From positions 1 through 25,128 of the IMG/VR virus record IMGVR_UViG_3300046007_004212: a DNA stretch of 25,128 bases. One strand, written 5' to 3'. Shown here one piece after another: positions 13,795 to 19,792 of this stretch. Made by a program: the position numbers and the translations under genes. Below the pieces are notes generated by a model that worked only from the letters and a program-made list of their open reading frames with translations, was not told the DNA's origin and made no database searches. This DNA is from a virus. Within the stretch, counting starts at the first letter, position 1. Each line of letters begins with the position of its first letter.

Positions 13795-14127
13795 TTAGAC
13801 GAGATCTATAATTGCGATTGGCACTGTCACATTTGCAGAGTCAACCGCGCCTGTTGTTGGGTTTACCCTTGCGAATCTACCCATAGGTGTCTCAAGTCGA
13901 ACAGTAACCTTTGTACGGTTCTTCCCTGAGATTGTGGCGTACTGCCCAACCATGTAACGAGTTCCTGTGGACTCATTGAAACGTACACGCGCACCAATGT
14001 TGTAGTCATTGATGGTTAGTGCCGCACGTGCCTTTGGGGTACGTAAAGCAATGGCGTCCTTAATCTTGCCAAGGTCTGAGTCCATTGAACCAGAGTTGAT
14101 GGCGTCAAGAATATCCTGAGTGTTCAT
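13795..14127 (-). CDS. Hypothetical protein with SH3-like beta segment
   Basis: This 110-residue protein starts at 14127 behind ACGAAAGGAAGTAGG. The N-terminal 40 residues are helical (MNTQDILDAINSGSMDSDLG). The rest is beta-rich: NDYNIGARVRFNESTGTRYM, VGQYATISGKNRTKVTVRL and ANVTVPIAIIDLV, which has the look of a small KOW/SH3-like barrel. Proteins of this build are frequent in phages, sometimes annotated as hypothetical early proteins. There is no catalytic motif. Confidence 0.65.
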   Translation of the reverse strand: MNTQDILDAINSGSMDSDLGKIKDAIALRTPKARAALTINDYNIGARVRFNESTGTRYMVGQYATISGKNRTKVTVRLETPMGRFARVNPTTGAVDSANVTVPIAIIDLV

Positions 14128-14152
14128 CCTACTTCCTTTCGTCGTTAGGATA

Positions 14153-14161
14153 ATTATATCA
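14153..14161 (-). promoter_or_regulatory. Extended -10 promoter for the gene at 14127
   Basis: Minus-strand ACCTGATATAATTATCC, 25 bases before the start. It lies 4 bases past the stop of the upstream gene (14165). Confidence 0.65.
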
Positions 14162-14164
14162 GGT

Positions 14165-14410
14165 TTATCCGTCAACCTCTGCTCTAAAGTACTGGATTCC
14201 ATCAGCCTTTTGTGCTTCGTCCTCTACCCATGGCAGGCGTGTTCGACTGAGGTCGAGGAGGCTGTTGGTGAAAGCTACCGCAGTCTTCTTGGCAGCGCCA
14301 AGAGAAGTGTGAGCTGCATGACGAGACTCACCGGTGGCGAGGTCCTTTACGGTTACAAGCCAAGCTGCCTGTGGAGCTTTGTTCTTTAACAATGTAGCTA
14401 CTACGCTCAT
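14165..14410 (-). CDS. Hypothetical basic protein, 81 aa
   Basis: The start at 14410 has AGGAAGGAAAACCA in front. The protein reads as a short beta hairpin (AWLVTVKDLATGESRHAAHT) followed by a helix (SLGAAKKTAVAFTNSLLDLS). This is an arrangement seen in small phage proteins that add a modified-residue or nucleic-acid contact module, but I cannot name a family. It follows the zinc-ribbon gene by 12 bases and is probably in its operon. Confidence 0.65.
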   Translation of the reverse strand: MSVVATLLKNKAPQAAWLVTVKDLATGESRHAAHTSLGAAKKTAVAFTNSLLDLSRTRLPWVEDEAQKADGIQYFRAEVDG

Positions 14411-14422
14411 TGGTTTTCCTTC

Positions 14423-14647
14423 CTAGTTAGTGTCATTGGGGTCGAACCATCCATCACGTGAATTAGCTTCGCCGCATGCGGAACAAGTCCAGTACGCATA
14501 CCACTCTGTGATTCCGTGAGAATACTCTTGTTCTACTGTAACGCTTTGCTCAAAGCGGCAAGGGTCATTGCCGCACTCTAGCTCCATGTCTCCTTTAGTT
14601 GAAGTTGACAGCGCTACTGGATCTCCTGCGTAGTACGAGTCACTCAT
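14423..14647 (-). CDS. Zinc-ribbon protein, 74 aa
   Basis: Translation starts at 14647 by ATGA overlap with the upstream stop, rather than at the in-frame Met 15 codons earlier, which lies inside the neighbour and lacks a ribosome-binding site. ECGNDPCRFEQ and the later WTCSACGEANSRDGWFD provide four Cys for one zinc ribbon, with an aromatic-rich strand (GITEWYAYW) between. The pattern recalls phage zinc-ribbon proteins that accompany replication or transcription factors; no function is certain. Confidence 0.65.
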   Translation of the reverse strand: MSDSYYAGDPVALSTSTKGDMELECGNDPCRFEQSVTVEQEYSHGITEWYAYWTCSACGEANSRDGWFDPNDTN

Positions 14648-14835
14648 GAGAGAGCTAGGGCATCGCAGATAGGCAATGCATGTTGTCGCCATTGCTGGAT
14701 AACTCTGTCTACAGACTCGGCGTAGCCAACCTGCTCCTTCATAACAAGCATCACCGCGTAGTCTGTTAGCGAAGTGTTTTTAGCTATCATGCAGTCGTCG
14801 ATTTGGCGAGAGCAGTAGTCGCAGTATTCACCCAT
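14644..14835 (-). CDS. Small Cys-rich protein, 63 aa
   Basis: The ATG at 14835 overlaps the previous TAA by one base (TAATG) and has GGAGG upstream. The product starts MGEYCDYCSRQIDDC, a likely metal site, then a helix (DYAVMLVMKEQVGYAESVDRVIQQWRQ in pieces) and a C-terminal Cys. It is the second gene of a four-gene coupled run from 15005 to 14165. The role is unknown. Confidence 0.65.
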   Translation of the reverse strand: MGEYCDYCSRQIDDCMIAKNTSLTDYAVMLVMKEQVGYAESVDRVIQQWRQHALPICDALALS

Positions 14836-15005
14836 TACAGAGCCTCCGCATGAGCTGGCTTCGATGCACGAAACTTAACAAGGAGGTCTGAAACTTCATG
14901 AGCTGCCTCATGCATGCCAAGGTTCTCGTACGTAGCTTTCTGCTTGCCAAGAGCGGCAAGGATAATTATTAAATCAGCATTATCAATTTTAATGTTGTAT
15001 TCCAT
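14835..15005 (-). CDS. Hypothetical helical protein, 56 aa
   Basis: The start at 15005 is fixed by ACGAAAGGACGCACG. The sequence is a short strand (MEYNIKIDNADLIIILAAL) and then an amphipathic helical part (EAAHEVSDLLVKFRAS). It is the first gene of the run 15005-14165, whose members are linked by TAATG and ATGA overlaps. No family is recognised. Confidence 0.65.
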   Translation of the reverse strand: MEYNIKIDNADLIIILAALGKQKATYENLGMHEAAHEVSDLLVKFRASKPAHAEAL

Positions 15006-15030
15006 CGTGCGTCCTTTCGTCATTGAGTAA

Positions 15031-15039
15031 ATTATATCA
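15031..15039 (-). promoter_or_regulatory. Extended -10 promoter for the 15005-14165 operon
   Basis: Minus-strand CCTGATATAATTTACTC, 25 bases before the start at 15005, immediately after the stop of the gene at 15042. Confidence 0.65.
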
Positions 15040-15041
15040 GG

Positions 15042-15263
15042 CTAGGTAAGCTTTTGGTCCAGTTCAACGAAGCTAATCGCCCACTTAGTAAGAGCTGCCT
15101 CGCTACGATTCTTGTGATGACCGCAGAGGTAGATCTCTCCGTTAGCTCCAGTAATCTTCCATACAGCGCGAGCAACACGGCACGAGTCGCATTCGACCCA
15201 GCTGGAAAAAGTTTCTTTCGCTTCTTGTTCGAGCTGGACTTCTTCTTCCACAATCGACTCCAT
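15042..15263 (-). CDS. DUF7455-like small zinc protein
   Basis: This 73-residue protein starts at 15263 behind AAAGGAGAGTC. After an acidic N-terminal helix (MESIVEEEVQLEQEAKETF) it carries CDSC (25-28), a beta segment (ARAVWKITGANGEIYLCG) and CGHH, the zinc site typical of the DUF7455 family found widely in actinobacteria and their phages. It is a single gene between a terminator and the next promoter. A -10-like TATGATAGT lies about 20 bases upstream. Confidence 0.75.
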   Translation of the reverse strand: MESIVEEEVQLEQEAKETFSSWVECDSCRVARAVWKITGANGEIYLCGHHKNRSEAALTKWAISFVELDQKLT

Positions 15264-15302
15264 GACTCTCCTTTGTTAGAACGAAACTATCATACTTACA
15301 GA

Positions 15303-15337
15303 GAGAAGACCAGAGCAGCGAACTGCCCTGGCCTCTC
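15303..15337 (-). terminator. Terminator hairpin with UUCG tetraloop after the WGR gene
   Basis: On the minus strand GGCCAGGGCAG pairs with CTGCTCTGGTC around a TTCG loop. The G-U pairs are valid only in minus-strand RNA. The downstream tract TTCTCTCTG is moderately U-rich. It lies 5 bases past the stop at 15342. Confidence 0.7.
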
Positions 15338-15341
15338 CGCG

Positions 15342-15584
15342 TTAAGCTGAGTAAGCGATTGTGTAACCTTTGTCGAGCTTTGATTGGATCTTATCCATCG
15401 CTGCCCAACGTGCTCCTTGTGCGCTTGAAAACGTTTTTACCTGACGTTGGCGACTTGGCTTCTCTGCCATTCCCCACACTGCGGTAAACGAATTTCCATC
15501 AACTGAAAGTTCGTAAACTTTCTTCTTTCCTAGAGCTCCGCGTGTTCCATCGGATACTTTTACTAGGCACCATTTTGTCTGCAC
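15342..15584 (-). CDS. Stand-alone WGR-domain protein
   Basis: The GTG at 15584 is chosen because GGAAGGACACAAA stands directly before it, as at other genes here; an upstream in-frame GTG would place this site inside the coding region. The 80-residue product is almost only a WGR-like domain: YELSVDGNSFTAVWGMAEKP, VKTFSS, then AQGARWAAMDKIQSKLDKGYTI. WGR domains in PARPs and MolR-type bacterial proteins bind nucleic acid ends or aid ligand sensing. In the central motif the Arg of W-G-R is replaced (WGM). A DNA-end or NAD-related role in infection is an inference. Confidence 0.7.
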   Translation of the reverse strand: MQTKWCLVKVSDGTRGALGKKKVYELSVDGNSFTAVWGMAEKPSRQRQVKTFSSAQGARWAAMDKIQSKLDKGYTIAYSA

Positions 15585-15627
15585 TTTGTGTCCTTCCGTC
15601 GTTTTCACCGGTTGTGGTGATAAGCTA

Positions 15628-15636
15628 ATTATATCA
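15628..15636 (-). promoter_or_regulatory. Extended -10 promoter for the WGR gene
   Basis: Minus-strand ACCTGATATAATTAGC, 43 bases before the GTG. The leader starts with a small hairpin, CACC-ACAACC-GGTG. Confidence 0.65.
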
Positions 15637-15680
15637 GGTAAATCAGGAAGATAGTGCCATACCCACCAGTAACTTAGCTA

Positions 15681-15710
15681 AAGGTACCCTACTGGTGAGT
15701 AGGGTACCTT
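15681..15710 (-). terminator. Strong hairpin after the gene at 15722
   Basis: A perfect 13-base-pair stem AAGGTACCCTACT/AGTAGGGTACCTT with a 4-base loop starts 12 bases past the stop. The following minus-strand sequence TTTAGCTAAGTT is only weakly U-rich, so it may be a terminator or a 3'-end stabiliser. Confidence 0.65.
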
Positions 15711-15721
15711 CAACTAGGTAC

Positions 15722-16198
15722 TTAGTATGTATCTGGGAGAGTTTCCTTTAGCTCATCAAACTCACCGCTGAGGATTCTGTTTTGGACTTCTTCATCTGTG
15801 ATGAGACCATAAGCCCAGAAAGTACTTTCTTTATTTAGGATATCTTGGAGGAAGTATAGGTATCTTTCTTCATCTTCATCCACTGATTCTGGGGATAGGT
15901 ACTCGATACCATCAATCTCTTCATAGCCACCGATATCTAGGTGGTGGTAAGTATTATCTGGGTACCGAAGGAGGAACCCTTGACCATCATGCATTGCTAT
16001 TACTACTGCTGTGTCTTGGGGTAGAGAAGGGTGCCAATACTGAATTGTGCCATCAAATTCCTTGATGCCACCCTCAACTCGGTCTTCATCATTGATTCCT
16101 GCAAATCCTATGTTGCTGTAGATCTCTGAGAATGGTTTTCCTGGGACATCTTTGAATACTTGGTTAAAGATTTCTGAGGGTGTTTGTTGATTCAACAT
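15722..16198 (-). CDS. Hypothetical acidic protein, 158 aa
   Basis: The start at 16198 is chosen because ATTGGA lies 8 bases upstream, as at the acidic-cassette genes. A TTG four codons earlier is less likely. The sequence has strands and aromatic clusters in the centre (TIQYWHPSLPQDTAVVIAM, GQGFLLRYPDNTYHHLDIGG) and an acidic C-terminus (ESVDEDEERYLYFLQDIL, EFDELKETLPDTY). The layout faintly recalls SMI1/KNR4-type immunity folds, but no diagnostic motif is seen. It has its own promoter and a strong hairpin after it, so it is an autonomous unit. Confidence 0.65.
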   Translation of the reverse strand: MLNQQTPSEIFNQVFKDVPGKPFSEIYSNIGFAGINDEDRVEGGIKEFDGTIQYWHPSLPQDTAVVIAMHDGQGFLLRYPDNTYHHLDIGGYEEIDGIEYLSPESVDEDEERYLYFLQDILNKESTFWAYGLITDEEVQNRILSGEFDELKETLPDTY

Positions 16199-16231
16199 TA
16201 GAGGTTCCAATCATTAGTAGTTAGTAAGATA

Positions 16232-16240
16232 ATTATATCA
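16232..16240 (-). promoter_or_regulatory. Extended -10 promoter for the gene at 16198
   Basis: Minus-strand ACCTGATATAATTATC, 33 bases before the start. Just upstream, ACTAT-NNN-ATAGT forms an inverted repeat like the palindrome before terL. Confidence 0.65.
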
Positions 16241-16273
16241 GGTAGAACTATATAATAGTACTACATTTGAAGA

Positions 16274-16534
16274 CTATTCTTCCCAGAGCTCAGACCGGAG
16301 TGCCGCTTCATATAGATCACCCCGGTAGGAATTTGAACCGAAGGAGATGTCCTCCTCCATGAGCTTGTTCAGGGACAGGACTGCGGTATGACCCTCAGCC
16401 TCGAACATGATGACCAGCTTCATATCAGATTCGTTTGCGTCATCAACTACCGCAACCTTGAAGGGTAGCCCAGCTACTCCATTGCGATGATAGTCCGCAT
16501 CAACAATCTGAAGTTTGTTTGGATCTAAGCTCAT
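16274..16534 (-). CDS. Hypothetical protein, 86 aa
   Basis: The ATG at 16534 overlaps the upstream TGA (ATGA) and has GAGGAAAGAA in front; an earlier in-frame Met would overlap most of the neighbour. The sequence is a strand-rich module (LQIVDADYHRNGVAGLPFKV, VVDDANESDMKLVIMFE) ending with a helix (DLYEAALRSELWEE). It is the last gene of the operon 17454-16274. No family is recognised. Confidence 0.65.
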   Translation of the reverse strand: MSLDPNKLQIVDADYHRNGVAGLPFKVAVVDDANESDMKLVIMFEAEGHTAVLSLNKLMEEDISFGSNSYRGDLYEAALRSELWEE

Positions 16535-16698
16535 TTCTTTTCTTTCCTCTCGGGTCTGCGGTCTGATATCTCGTGAACCAGGACGTCTTTTCCATGTTTG
16601 TGAAGCCACGCCTTAGCGACGTCTTCATTCACGAACTGACCAAGCCACTTGCCATCAGCATCGTACACATTTACAAGTTCGTACAGTGGGTTACTCAT
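16531..16698 (-). CDS. Hypothetical protein, 55 aa
   Basis: It starts at 16698 with an 8-base overlap with the HTH gene's stop. It reads MSNPLYELVNVYDADGKWLG, then FVNEDVAKAWLHKHGKDVLV and a very basic tail (DRRPERKEKK). The strand-helix-strand layout is that of a small beta-alpha module found in phage proteins of unknown role. Coupling suggests it works with the HTH protein. Confidence 0.6.
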   Translation of the reverse strand: MSNPLYELVNVYDADGKWLGQFVNEDVAKAWLHKHGKDVLVHEISDRRPERKEKK

Positions 16699-17296
16699 TA
16701 TTTGGTCGATTCTCTCTTTTAATAACTTTGTAAGCTTTGCTCTGTCCAGTCTTAGTTTCCTTGTAACCGTACCGAGTAAATCTAAACTGTATCGCGCCAT
16801 GGGTAATACCCAGAAGCTTTGCAAGACGGTAGACGCTCACACCTTGCTGAGTATGAGCTTCCCAGAGGAGAGCGGTATACTCCTCAGCTTCAGCTCTTCC
16901 TTTTGTGTGGTCCCACCGAATCGATTGTGCGATTGGCTGTAGCTCTTTTAGTCGAGCAAGAGTTTCTGGCTTCGGTTCTGTATGCTCCGCTCCGGAGTAC
17001 ACTATAACTTCTTCAGTCGGTAACTCTGGAACTGGATAGCTTCCTGGAGCTTGCTGCACTAGGTACACCAACTCGGGGATAGCTTGAGTTTCAAGTTGTC
17101 GCACCCGCTCGCGTGTAACTCCTAATGAGTCTCCCACAGCTTGAAGCGTCCAGCCTTTAGCTCGAAGAGCGTAGATGTAAGCCGCACGTAGTTCTCTTTC
17201 CTTCGCAGGAATAAGACCGAGCGCAGTAGCAACTACGCTAGGTAGTGTGAGATGCTGACGCTGCTGCACCAAAGATTTCTTATAGATTCTTTTCAT
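16691..17296 (-). CDS. Sigma-region-4-like HTH protein with second HTH
   Basis: This 201-residue protein has KGWTLQAVGDSLGVTRERVRQLE (47-69 in two blocks), matching the region 4.2 HTH of sigma-70 factors. A second HTH lies near residues 152-173 (GVSVYRLAKLLGITHGAIQF). The linker is acidic and Pro-rich (PVPELPTEEVIVYSGAEHTEP in pieces). The ATG shares one base with the stop of the 52-codon gene upstream (TAATG). There is no region 2, so it is not a full sigma factor; it more likely binds DNA as a regulator or docks to host RNA polymerase. It shares its layout with the HTH protein at 5626-6114. Confidence 0.75.
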   Translation of the reverse strand: MKRIYKKSLVQQRQHLTLPSVVATALGLIPAKERELRAAYIYALRAKGWTLQAVGDSLGVTRERVRQLETQAIPELVYLVQQAPGSYPVPELPTEEVIVYSGAEHTEPKPETLARLKELQPIAQSIRWDHTKGRAEAEEYTALLWEAHTQQGVSVYRLAKLLGITHGAIQFRFTRYGYKETKTGQSKAYKVIKRENRPNNE

Positions 17297-17454
17297 TAGT
17301 TGTGATTCAAGAAATCTTCAAGTGCCTGGTCGATAGCGTCCTTCACTAATTCGGAAAGCTTTGCCAGCTCTTCGAAAGAGAATGTTCGCTCTGTCATTTC
17401 TTCGAGGTCCTCAACAGAGAGACTTGAAACGTAAACCATTTTGCTTTTACTCAC
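17296..17454 (-). CDS. Small acidic helical protein, 52 aa
   Basis: A GTG at 17454 follows ACGAAAGGACTACC. The product begins VSKSKMVYVSSLSVEDLEEM and continues as helix (FEELAKLSELVKDAIDQALE) to a TAA that overlaps the next ATG by one base. It is predicted to be all helical and acidic. It heads the operon with the sigma-like HTH protein and could be its modulator, an inference from coupling only. Confidence 0.65.
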   Translation of the reverse strand: MSKSKMVYVSSLSVEDLEEMTERTFSFEELAKLSELVKDAIDQALEDFLNHN

Positions 17455-17481
17455 GGTAGTCCTTTCGTCGTTTGTTGGTTA

Positions 17482-17490
17482 ATTATAACA
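17482..17490 (-). promoter_or_regulatory. Extended -10 promoter for the 17454-16274 operon
   Basis: Minus-strand TGTTATAAT followed by TAACC, 27 bases before the GTG. It lies 3 bases past the stop of the upstream gene (17493). Confidence 0.6.
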
Positions 17491-17492
17491 TG

Positions 17493-17795
17493 TTACACTA
17501 GAAAATGTACACGTATTTGGTGCTCGACAGTAGCGAGTGCGATAGGCGACTCTCCGCCTACATGCCAATGATACATTTCATCGAGTTCAGGCGTCCCATC
17601 TTCGTAACGCTTCCAGTCATAGATAGTTGCGACAGTTCCGTCGTCAAACTTAAGACACCATTCAGTGGTTACCTTGTCGCCTTCACCGTAGTACTCAGGT
17701 TCGCCGAATACTTCGACGAGCTTACGCAGAGTAGTCTCTGTGTACCCTTGAAGGGAAGTCCCTACGGATGCTTCAAGATCTTTTGTAAACTTCAT
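17493..17795 (-). CDS. Hypothetical acidic protein, 100 aa
   Basis: It starts at 17795 behind ACGAAAGGAAACACA. The central block FGEPEYYGEGDKVTTEW followed by LKFDDGTVATIYDWKRY, and the later HVGG, form a pattern I have met in small phage proteins but cannot name. The fold looks like alpha plus a beta sheet. It is a single-gene unit with its own promoter. Confidence 0.7.
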   Translation of the reverse strand: MKFTKDLEASVGTSLQGYTETTLRKLVEVFGEPEYYGEGDKVTTEWCLKFDDGTVATIYDWKRYEDGTPELDEMYHWHVGGESPIALATVEHQIRVHFLV

Positions 17796-17822
17796 TGTGT
17801 TTCCTTTCGTCGTTGTAAGTTA

Positions 17823-17831
17823 ATTATATCA
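17823..17831 (-). promoter_or_regulatory. Extended -10 promoter for the gene at 17795
   Basis: Minus-strand ATGATATAATTAAC, 27 bases before the start and directly after the preceding terminator. Confidence 0.65.
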
Positions 17832-17848
17832 TATAGGTATGACAAGTA

Positions 17849-17869
17849 AGGGCGCCTTTCGGCGCCCCT
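17849..17869 (-). terminator. Terminator hairpin after the gene at 17877
   Basis: AGGGGCGCC-GAAA-GGCGCCCTT type stem: GGGCGCC pairs with GGCGCCC around a GAAA tetraloop on the minus strand, then TTACTTGTC. The U-tract is weak but the position is right. Confidence 0.6.
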
Positions 17870-17876
17870 ACCTGCT

Positions 17877-18131
17877 TTAGTCTTCTATGTCTTGGATTGA
17901 CTCGTTTAGAAGCTCTGTGAACTTTGTGCGGAACTCTTCGACTGCGGTATGAATTACAGCCTCGATGTCGAGAGACTTTAGGAAGTCTTCGATTTCAACT
18001 TCGCCTGCGAGGCTGAACATTTCTTCCTTAACGAGGAACTTTAGCTCACCATCAGCGTCGCGGTCTGCGGCGTCGATAATCTGCTGCACTGCGTTCTCAC
18101 CGAGCGAGAGGCTGTTTGTCATGCTGGTCAT
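17877..18131 (-). CDS. Acidic helical protein, 84 aa
   Basis: The start is the ATG at 18131, six bases after GATTGGAG; the TTG four codons earlier would overlap that site. The protein is strongly acidic and helical (ENAVQQIIDAADRDADGEL, EVEIEDFLKSLDIEAVIH, LLNESIQDIED). It closes the series of acidic cassettes. It is not visibly related to the two paralogous types next door but shares their leader and size. No family is recognised. Confidence 0.65.
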   Translation of the reverse strand: MTSMTNSLSLGENAVQQIIDAADRDADGELKFLVKEEMFSLAGEVEIEDFLKSLDIEAVIHTAVEEFRTKFTELLNESIQDIED

Positions 18132-18164
18132 TTGGATCTCCAATCCGTAGGTGTTGTTAGGTTA

Positions 18165-18173
18165 ATTATATCA
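18165..18173 (-). promoter_or_regulatory. Extended -10 promoter for the gene at 18131
   Basis: Minus-strand ATGATATAATTAACC, 33 bases before the start. Confidence 0.65.
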
Positions 18174-18200
18174 TGGTTTTTAATAAATGCCTACGCGAAA

Positions 18201-18229
18201 CGCGCGGCATGCAGAGCAGAGGCCGCGCG
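18201..18229 (-). terminator. Terminator hairpin after cassette A1
   Basis: An 8-base-pair CGCGCGGC/GCCGCGCG stem with a 13-base loop is followed on the minus strand by TTTCGCG and AT-rich sequence. It lies 12 bases past the stop at 18241. Confidence 0.6.
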
Positions 18230-18240
18230 GACGCGATAGT

Positions 18241-18597
18241 TTATTCGAACGTGTCGACGTCGATTTGAGTTTCGAGGTTATACGAAAGTTCGGCGAAGTC
18301 AGTGTAGAGAGCGTAAACGTTATTTTCGAGCGGAACGAAAGTTTCGTTGTCGTCGAATTCGTCGAAGCCGGAATGGCCGATGAAGTGGTCAAGATGTTCG
18401 GCAGGGATGTTCAGGATTTGATAATCGTTGTAGCCGGCATTGACGGTGGAAACGAGTGTGATAGGCGAGTTAGGAAAGCGTTCGGCAAGAAATTGTAGAG
18501 CTACGGCGACGCAGAAAGCGTCGTTGAGCTTGACGTCGTGATTTGAGAGTGCAGGCATAGTTGCAGTTGTTTTTACGAAATCGTTTGCATTTTGCAT
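18241..18597 (-). CDS. Acidic cassette protein A1, 118 aa
   Basis: The ATG at 18597 follows AAAGGGGCC. By my count the protein has about 19 Asp/Glu against 3 Lys/Arg. It is clearly related to the protein at 19041-19334: both open MQNxNDF and share an xxYxxYxxxxIPA block, a Phe-rich middle and LENxVYxxxxxxxELxxNL. The family is unknown to me. The high negative charge and small size resemble DNA-mimic anti-restriction or anti-CRISPR proteins, but this is analogy, not homology. The codons favour C-ending forms (TTC, GAC, AAC) with many TCG/CGA junctions, unlike the flanking genes, which suggests separate acquisition. Confidence 0.7.
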   Translation of the reverse strand: MQNANDFVKTTATMPALSNHDVKLNDAFCVAVALQFLAERFPNSPITLVSTVNAGYNDYQILNIPAEHLDHFIGHSGFDEFDDNETFVPLENNVYALYTDFAELSYNLETQIDVDTFE

Positions 18598-18631
18598 GAA
18601 AGGCCCCTTTGTTTGTTTTTGTAATAATTGA

Positions 18632-18640
18632 ATTATATCA
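18632..18640 (-). promoter_or_regulatory. Extended -10 promoter for cassette A1
   Basis: Minus-strand ACATGATATAATTCAA, 34 bases before the start. Only a weak AT-rich hairpin separates it from the upstream gene's stop. Confidence 0.65.
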
Positions 18641-18663
18641 TGTTTAATTATAAATACGAACGT

Positions 18664-18933
18664 TTATAAAATGTTAATTTCGTCGAGGAGTGCAGTTGGC
18701 AAGTGGGAAGCGCAGAAGGCGACGGAAGAGTCGATTGTGTAGAACGGAGTCGTAATGTTGAAGCTGGCAGAGCAAGCGTCGCAAGAAATGAGTGTGTCGT
18801 TTGTTTTTGCGAGAAGAAGAGAGAATTCAGAAAAGTCGAAGTCGATTTCAGAGTCGACGTAATCAGTAGTGAAGTCGATTTTTGCGTATGAGTCGTAATT
18901 GTTATTACGGATATTTGTTTGTGTGGTTGTCAT
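18664..18933 (-). CDS. Acidic cassette protein B1, 89 aa
   Basis: The start at 18933 is the ATG after AATTGGAGATTTTC. The N-terminal 40 residues are rich in Asn, Asp and Thr (DFTTDYVDSEIDFDFSEF). The C-terminal half has CDAC (51-54) and CASH (74-77) followed by LPTALLDEINIL. The protein at 19437-19715 ends the same way (C49, C54, CLSHQPQALRDFIAAL), so the two are paralogues with a probable zinc site. About 13 acidic against 3 basic residues. The function is unknown. It is a single-gene transcription unit. Confidence 0.7.
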   Translation of the reverse strand: MTTTQTNIRNNNYDSYAKIDFTTDYVDSEIDFDFSEFSLLLAKTNDTLISCDACSASFNITTPFYTIDSSVAFCASHLPTALLDEINIL

Positions 18934-18966
18934 GAAAATCTCCAATTCGTAATTTGTAATAAGTTA

Positions 18967-18975
18967 ATTATATCA
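18967..18975 (-). promoter_or_regulatory. Extended -10 promoter for cassette B1
   Basis: Minus-strand ACATGATATAATTAAC, 33 bases before the start, with the AT-rich tail of the previous terminator directly upstream. Confidence 0.65.
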
Positions 18976-19007
18976 TGTTTATTATGTTTTTTGTAAATAC
19001 GCGAAGG

Positions 19008-19032
19008 GCCGCGCAGTTGTGAGCTGCGCGGC
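19008..19032 (-). terminator. Terminator hairpin after cassette A2
   Basis: A perfect 9-base-pair GCCGCGCAG/CTGCGCGGC stem with a 7-base loop is followed on the minus strand by CCTTCGCGTATTTAC. It begins 9 bases past the stop at 19041. Confidence 0.75.
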
Positions 19033-19040
19033 GCGAGCGT

Positions 19041-19334
19041 TTAGATGTAATCAGGAAACAGAGATTGAAGTTTAGAAATCGCAGCAGGGTTGAGATTTGC
19101 AGCGATTTCAGAAGGATTAGCGAGAAAAGAATAAACGTCGTTTTCGAGTTTTTCGTCAGTATCGGCGTTAAAGTAAAGATCGAGAAAGCCAGATGAGTCG
19201 GCAGGGATACGGAAAGTCATGTAGGTGTCGTAAGAGTTAGGGTACGAAGTATTTATGTATTCGATGTTTGTAAAGCCGGATTCAGAAATAAATTCAAAAG
19301 CTACGGAAGACGCGAAGTCGTTTGTGTTTTGCAT
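19041..19334 (-). CDS. Acidic cassette protein A2, 97 aa
   Basis: The ATG at 19334 follows ATTGGAGATTTCATC. It is a paralogue of A1: MQNTNDFASSVAFEF, then SYDTYMTFRIPAD, LENDVYSFLA and EIAANL. Its C-terminus LQSLFPDYI resembles SLSEIFPDYED at the end of the 73-residue protein at 19830, which may be a more distant relative. About 14 acidic against 3 basic residues. No membrane segment or signal peptide is seen. Confidence 0.7.
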   Translation of the reverse strand: MQNTNDFASSVAFEFISESGFTNIEYINTSYPNSYDTYMTFRIPADSSGFLDLYFNADTDEKLENDVYSFLANPSEIAANLNPAAISKLQSLFPDYI

Positions 19335-19370
19335 GATGAAATCTCCAATTCGTTAGTTTGTAATATGTTT

Positions 19371-19379
19371 ATTATATCA
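19371..19379 (-). promoter_or_regulatory. Extended -10 promoter for cassette A2
   Basis: Minus-strand ACATGATATAATAAAC, 36 bases before the start. Confidence 0.65.
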
Positions 19380-19404
19380 TGTTTATAATAAAATAAATAC
19401 GAAA

Positions 19405-19424
19405 GGCCCAGCGTGAGCTGGGCC
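19405..19424 (-). terminator. Intrinsic terminator after cassette B2
   Basis: An 8-base-pair GGCCCAGC/GCTGGGCC stem with a TCAC loop is followed on the minus strand by TTTCGTATTTATTTTATT. It lies 12 bases past the stop. Confidence 0.85.
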
Positions 19425-19436
19425 AGTCGCGGCAGG

Positions 19437-19715
19437 TTACAGGGCTGCGATAAAGTCGCGGAGAGCTTGTGGCTGATGTGACAGGCAGTTAGTCATGATG
19501 GACTGGACAGGCGAGTCGTCGAGGAACGAAATTGACGGCAAGGTTTTTTTGTTGCAGTCGTCGAATTCGCAGTCGTAGTCAGTGTCAGTGAAGTTGATTT
19601 GGACGTTGTAGACGTCGTTGTTTTCGGCAGCGTCAAGGTCGTTGAAAAGCATTGGGTCGATTTCAAGAACGAGTGCGTCAGCGGTTTTTTCGATGATTTT
19701 GATTTGTGCGGACAT
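19437..19715 (-). CDS. Acidic cassette protein B2, 92 aa
   Basis: The ATG at 19715 follows GACTGGAGACATC. The N-terminus is a short strand and helix region (MSAQIKIIEKTADALVLEID). The middle is Asp-rich, and the C-terminal half holds C49, C54 and CLSH (77-80) with QPQALRDFIAAL, matching B1. About 16 acidic against 5 basic residues. The Cys/His pattern suggests one zinc ion (C-x4-C here, C-x2-C in B1). The function is unknown. Confidence 0.7.
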   Translation of the reverse strand: MSAQIKIIEKTADALVLEIDPMLFNDLDAAENNDVYNVQINFTDTDYDCEFDDCNKKTLPSISFLDDSPVQSIMTNCLSHQPQALRDFIAAL

Positions 19716-19732
19716 GATGTCTCCAGTCGTTA

Positions 19733-19752
19733 TATTAACGTATTCGTTAATA
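19733..19752. promoter_or_regulatory. Inverted repeat in the leader of cassette B2
   Basis: TATTAACG and CGTTAATA form an 8-base inverted repeat with a 4-base centre, just downstream of the -10 element. The position suits an operator at the transcription start. It shares the CGTTA half-site with 20066-20092. Confidence 0.4.
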
Positions 19753-19757
19753 AATGA

Positions 19758-19766
19758 ATTATATCA
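19758..19766 (-). promoter_or_regulatory. Extended -10 promoter for cassette B2
   Basis: Minus-strand ACATGATATAATTCAT, 42 bases before the start. Confidence 0.65.
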
Positions 19767-19792
19767 TGTTTATAATAAAAATATTACGAAAA

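Noticed and set aside
15032-15253. Basic 73-codon frame overlapping the DUF7455-like gene
   Set aside because: The alternative frame has no ribosome-binding site, while the chosen frame has a zinc motif and AAAGGAGAG before its ATG.
16691-17296. Complete sigma factor
   Set aside because: Only a region-4-like HTH is seen; region 2, needed for -10 recognition, is absent.
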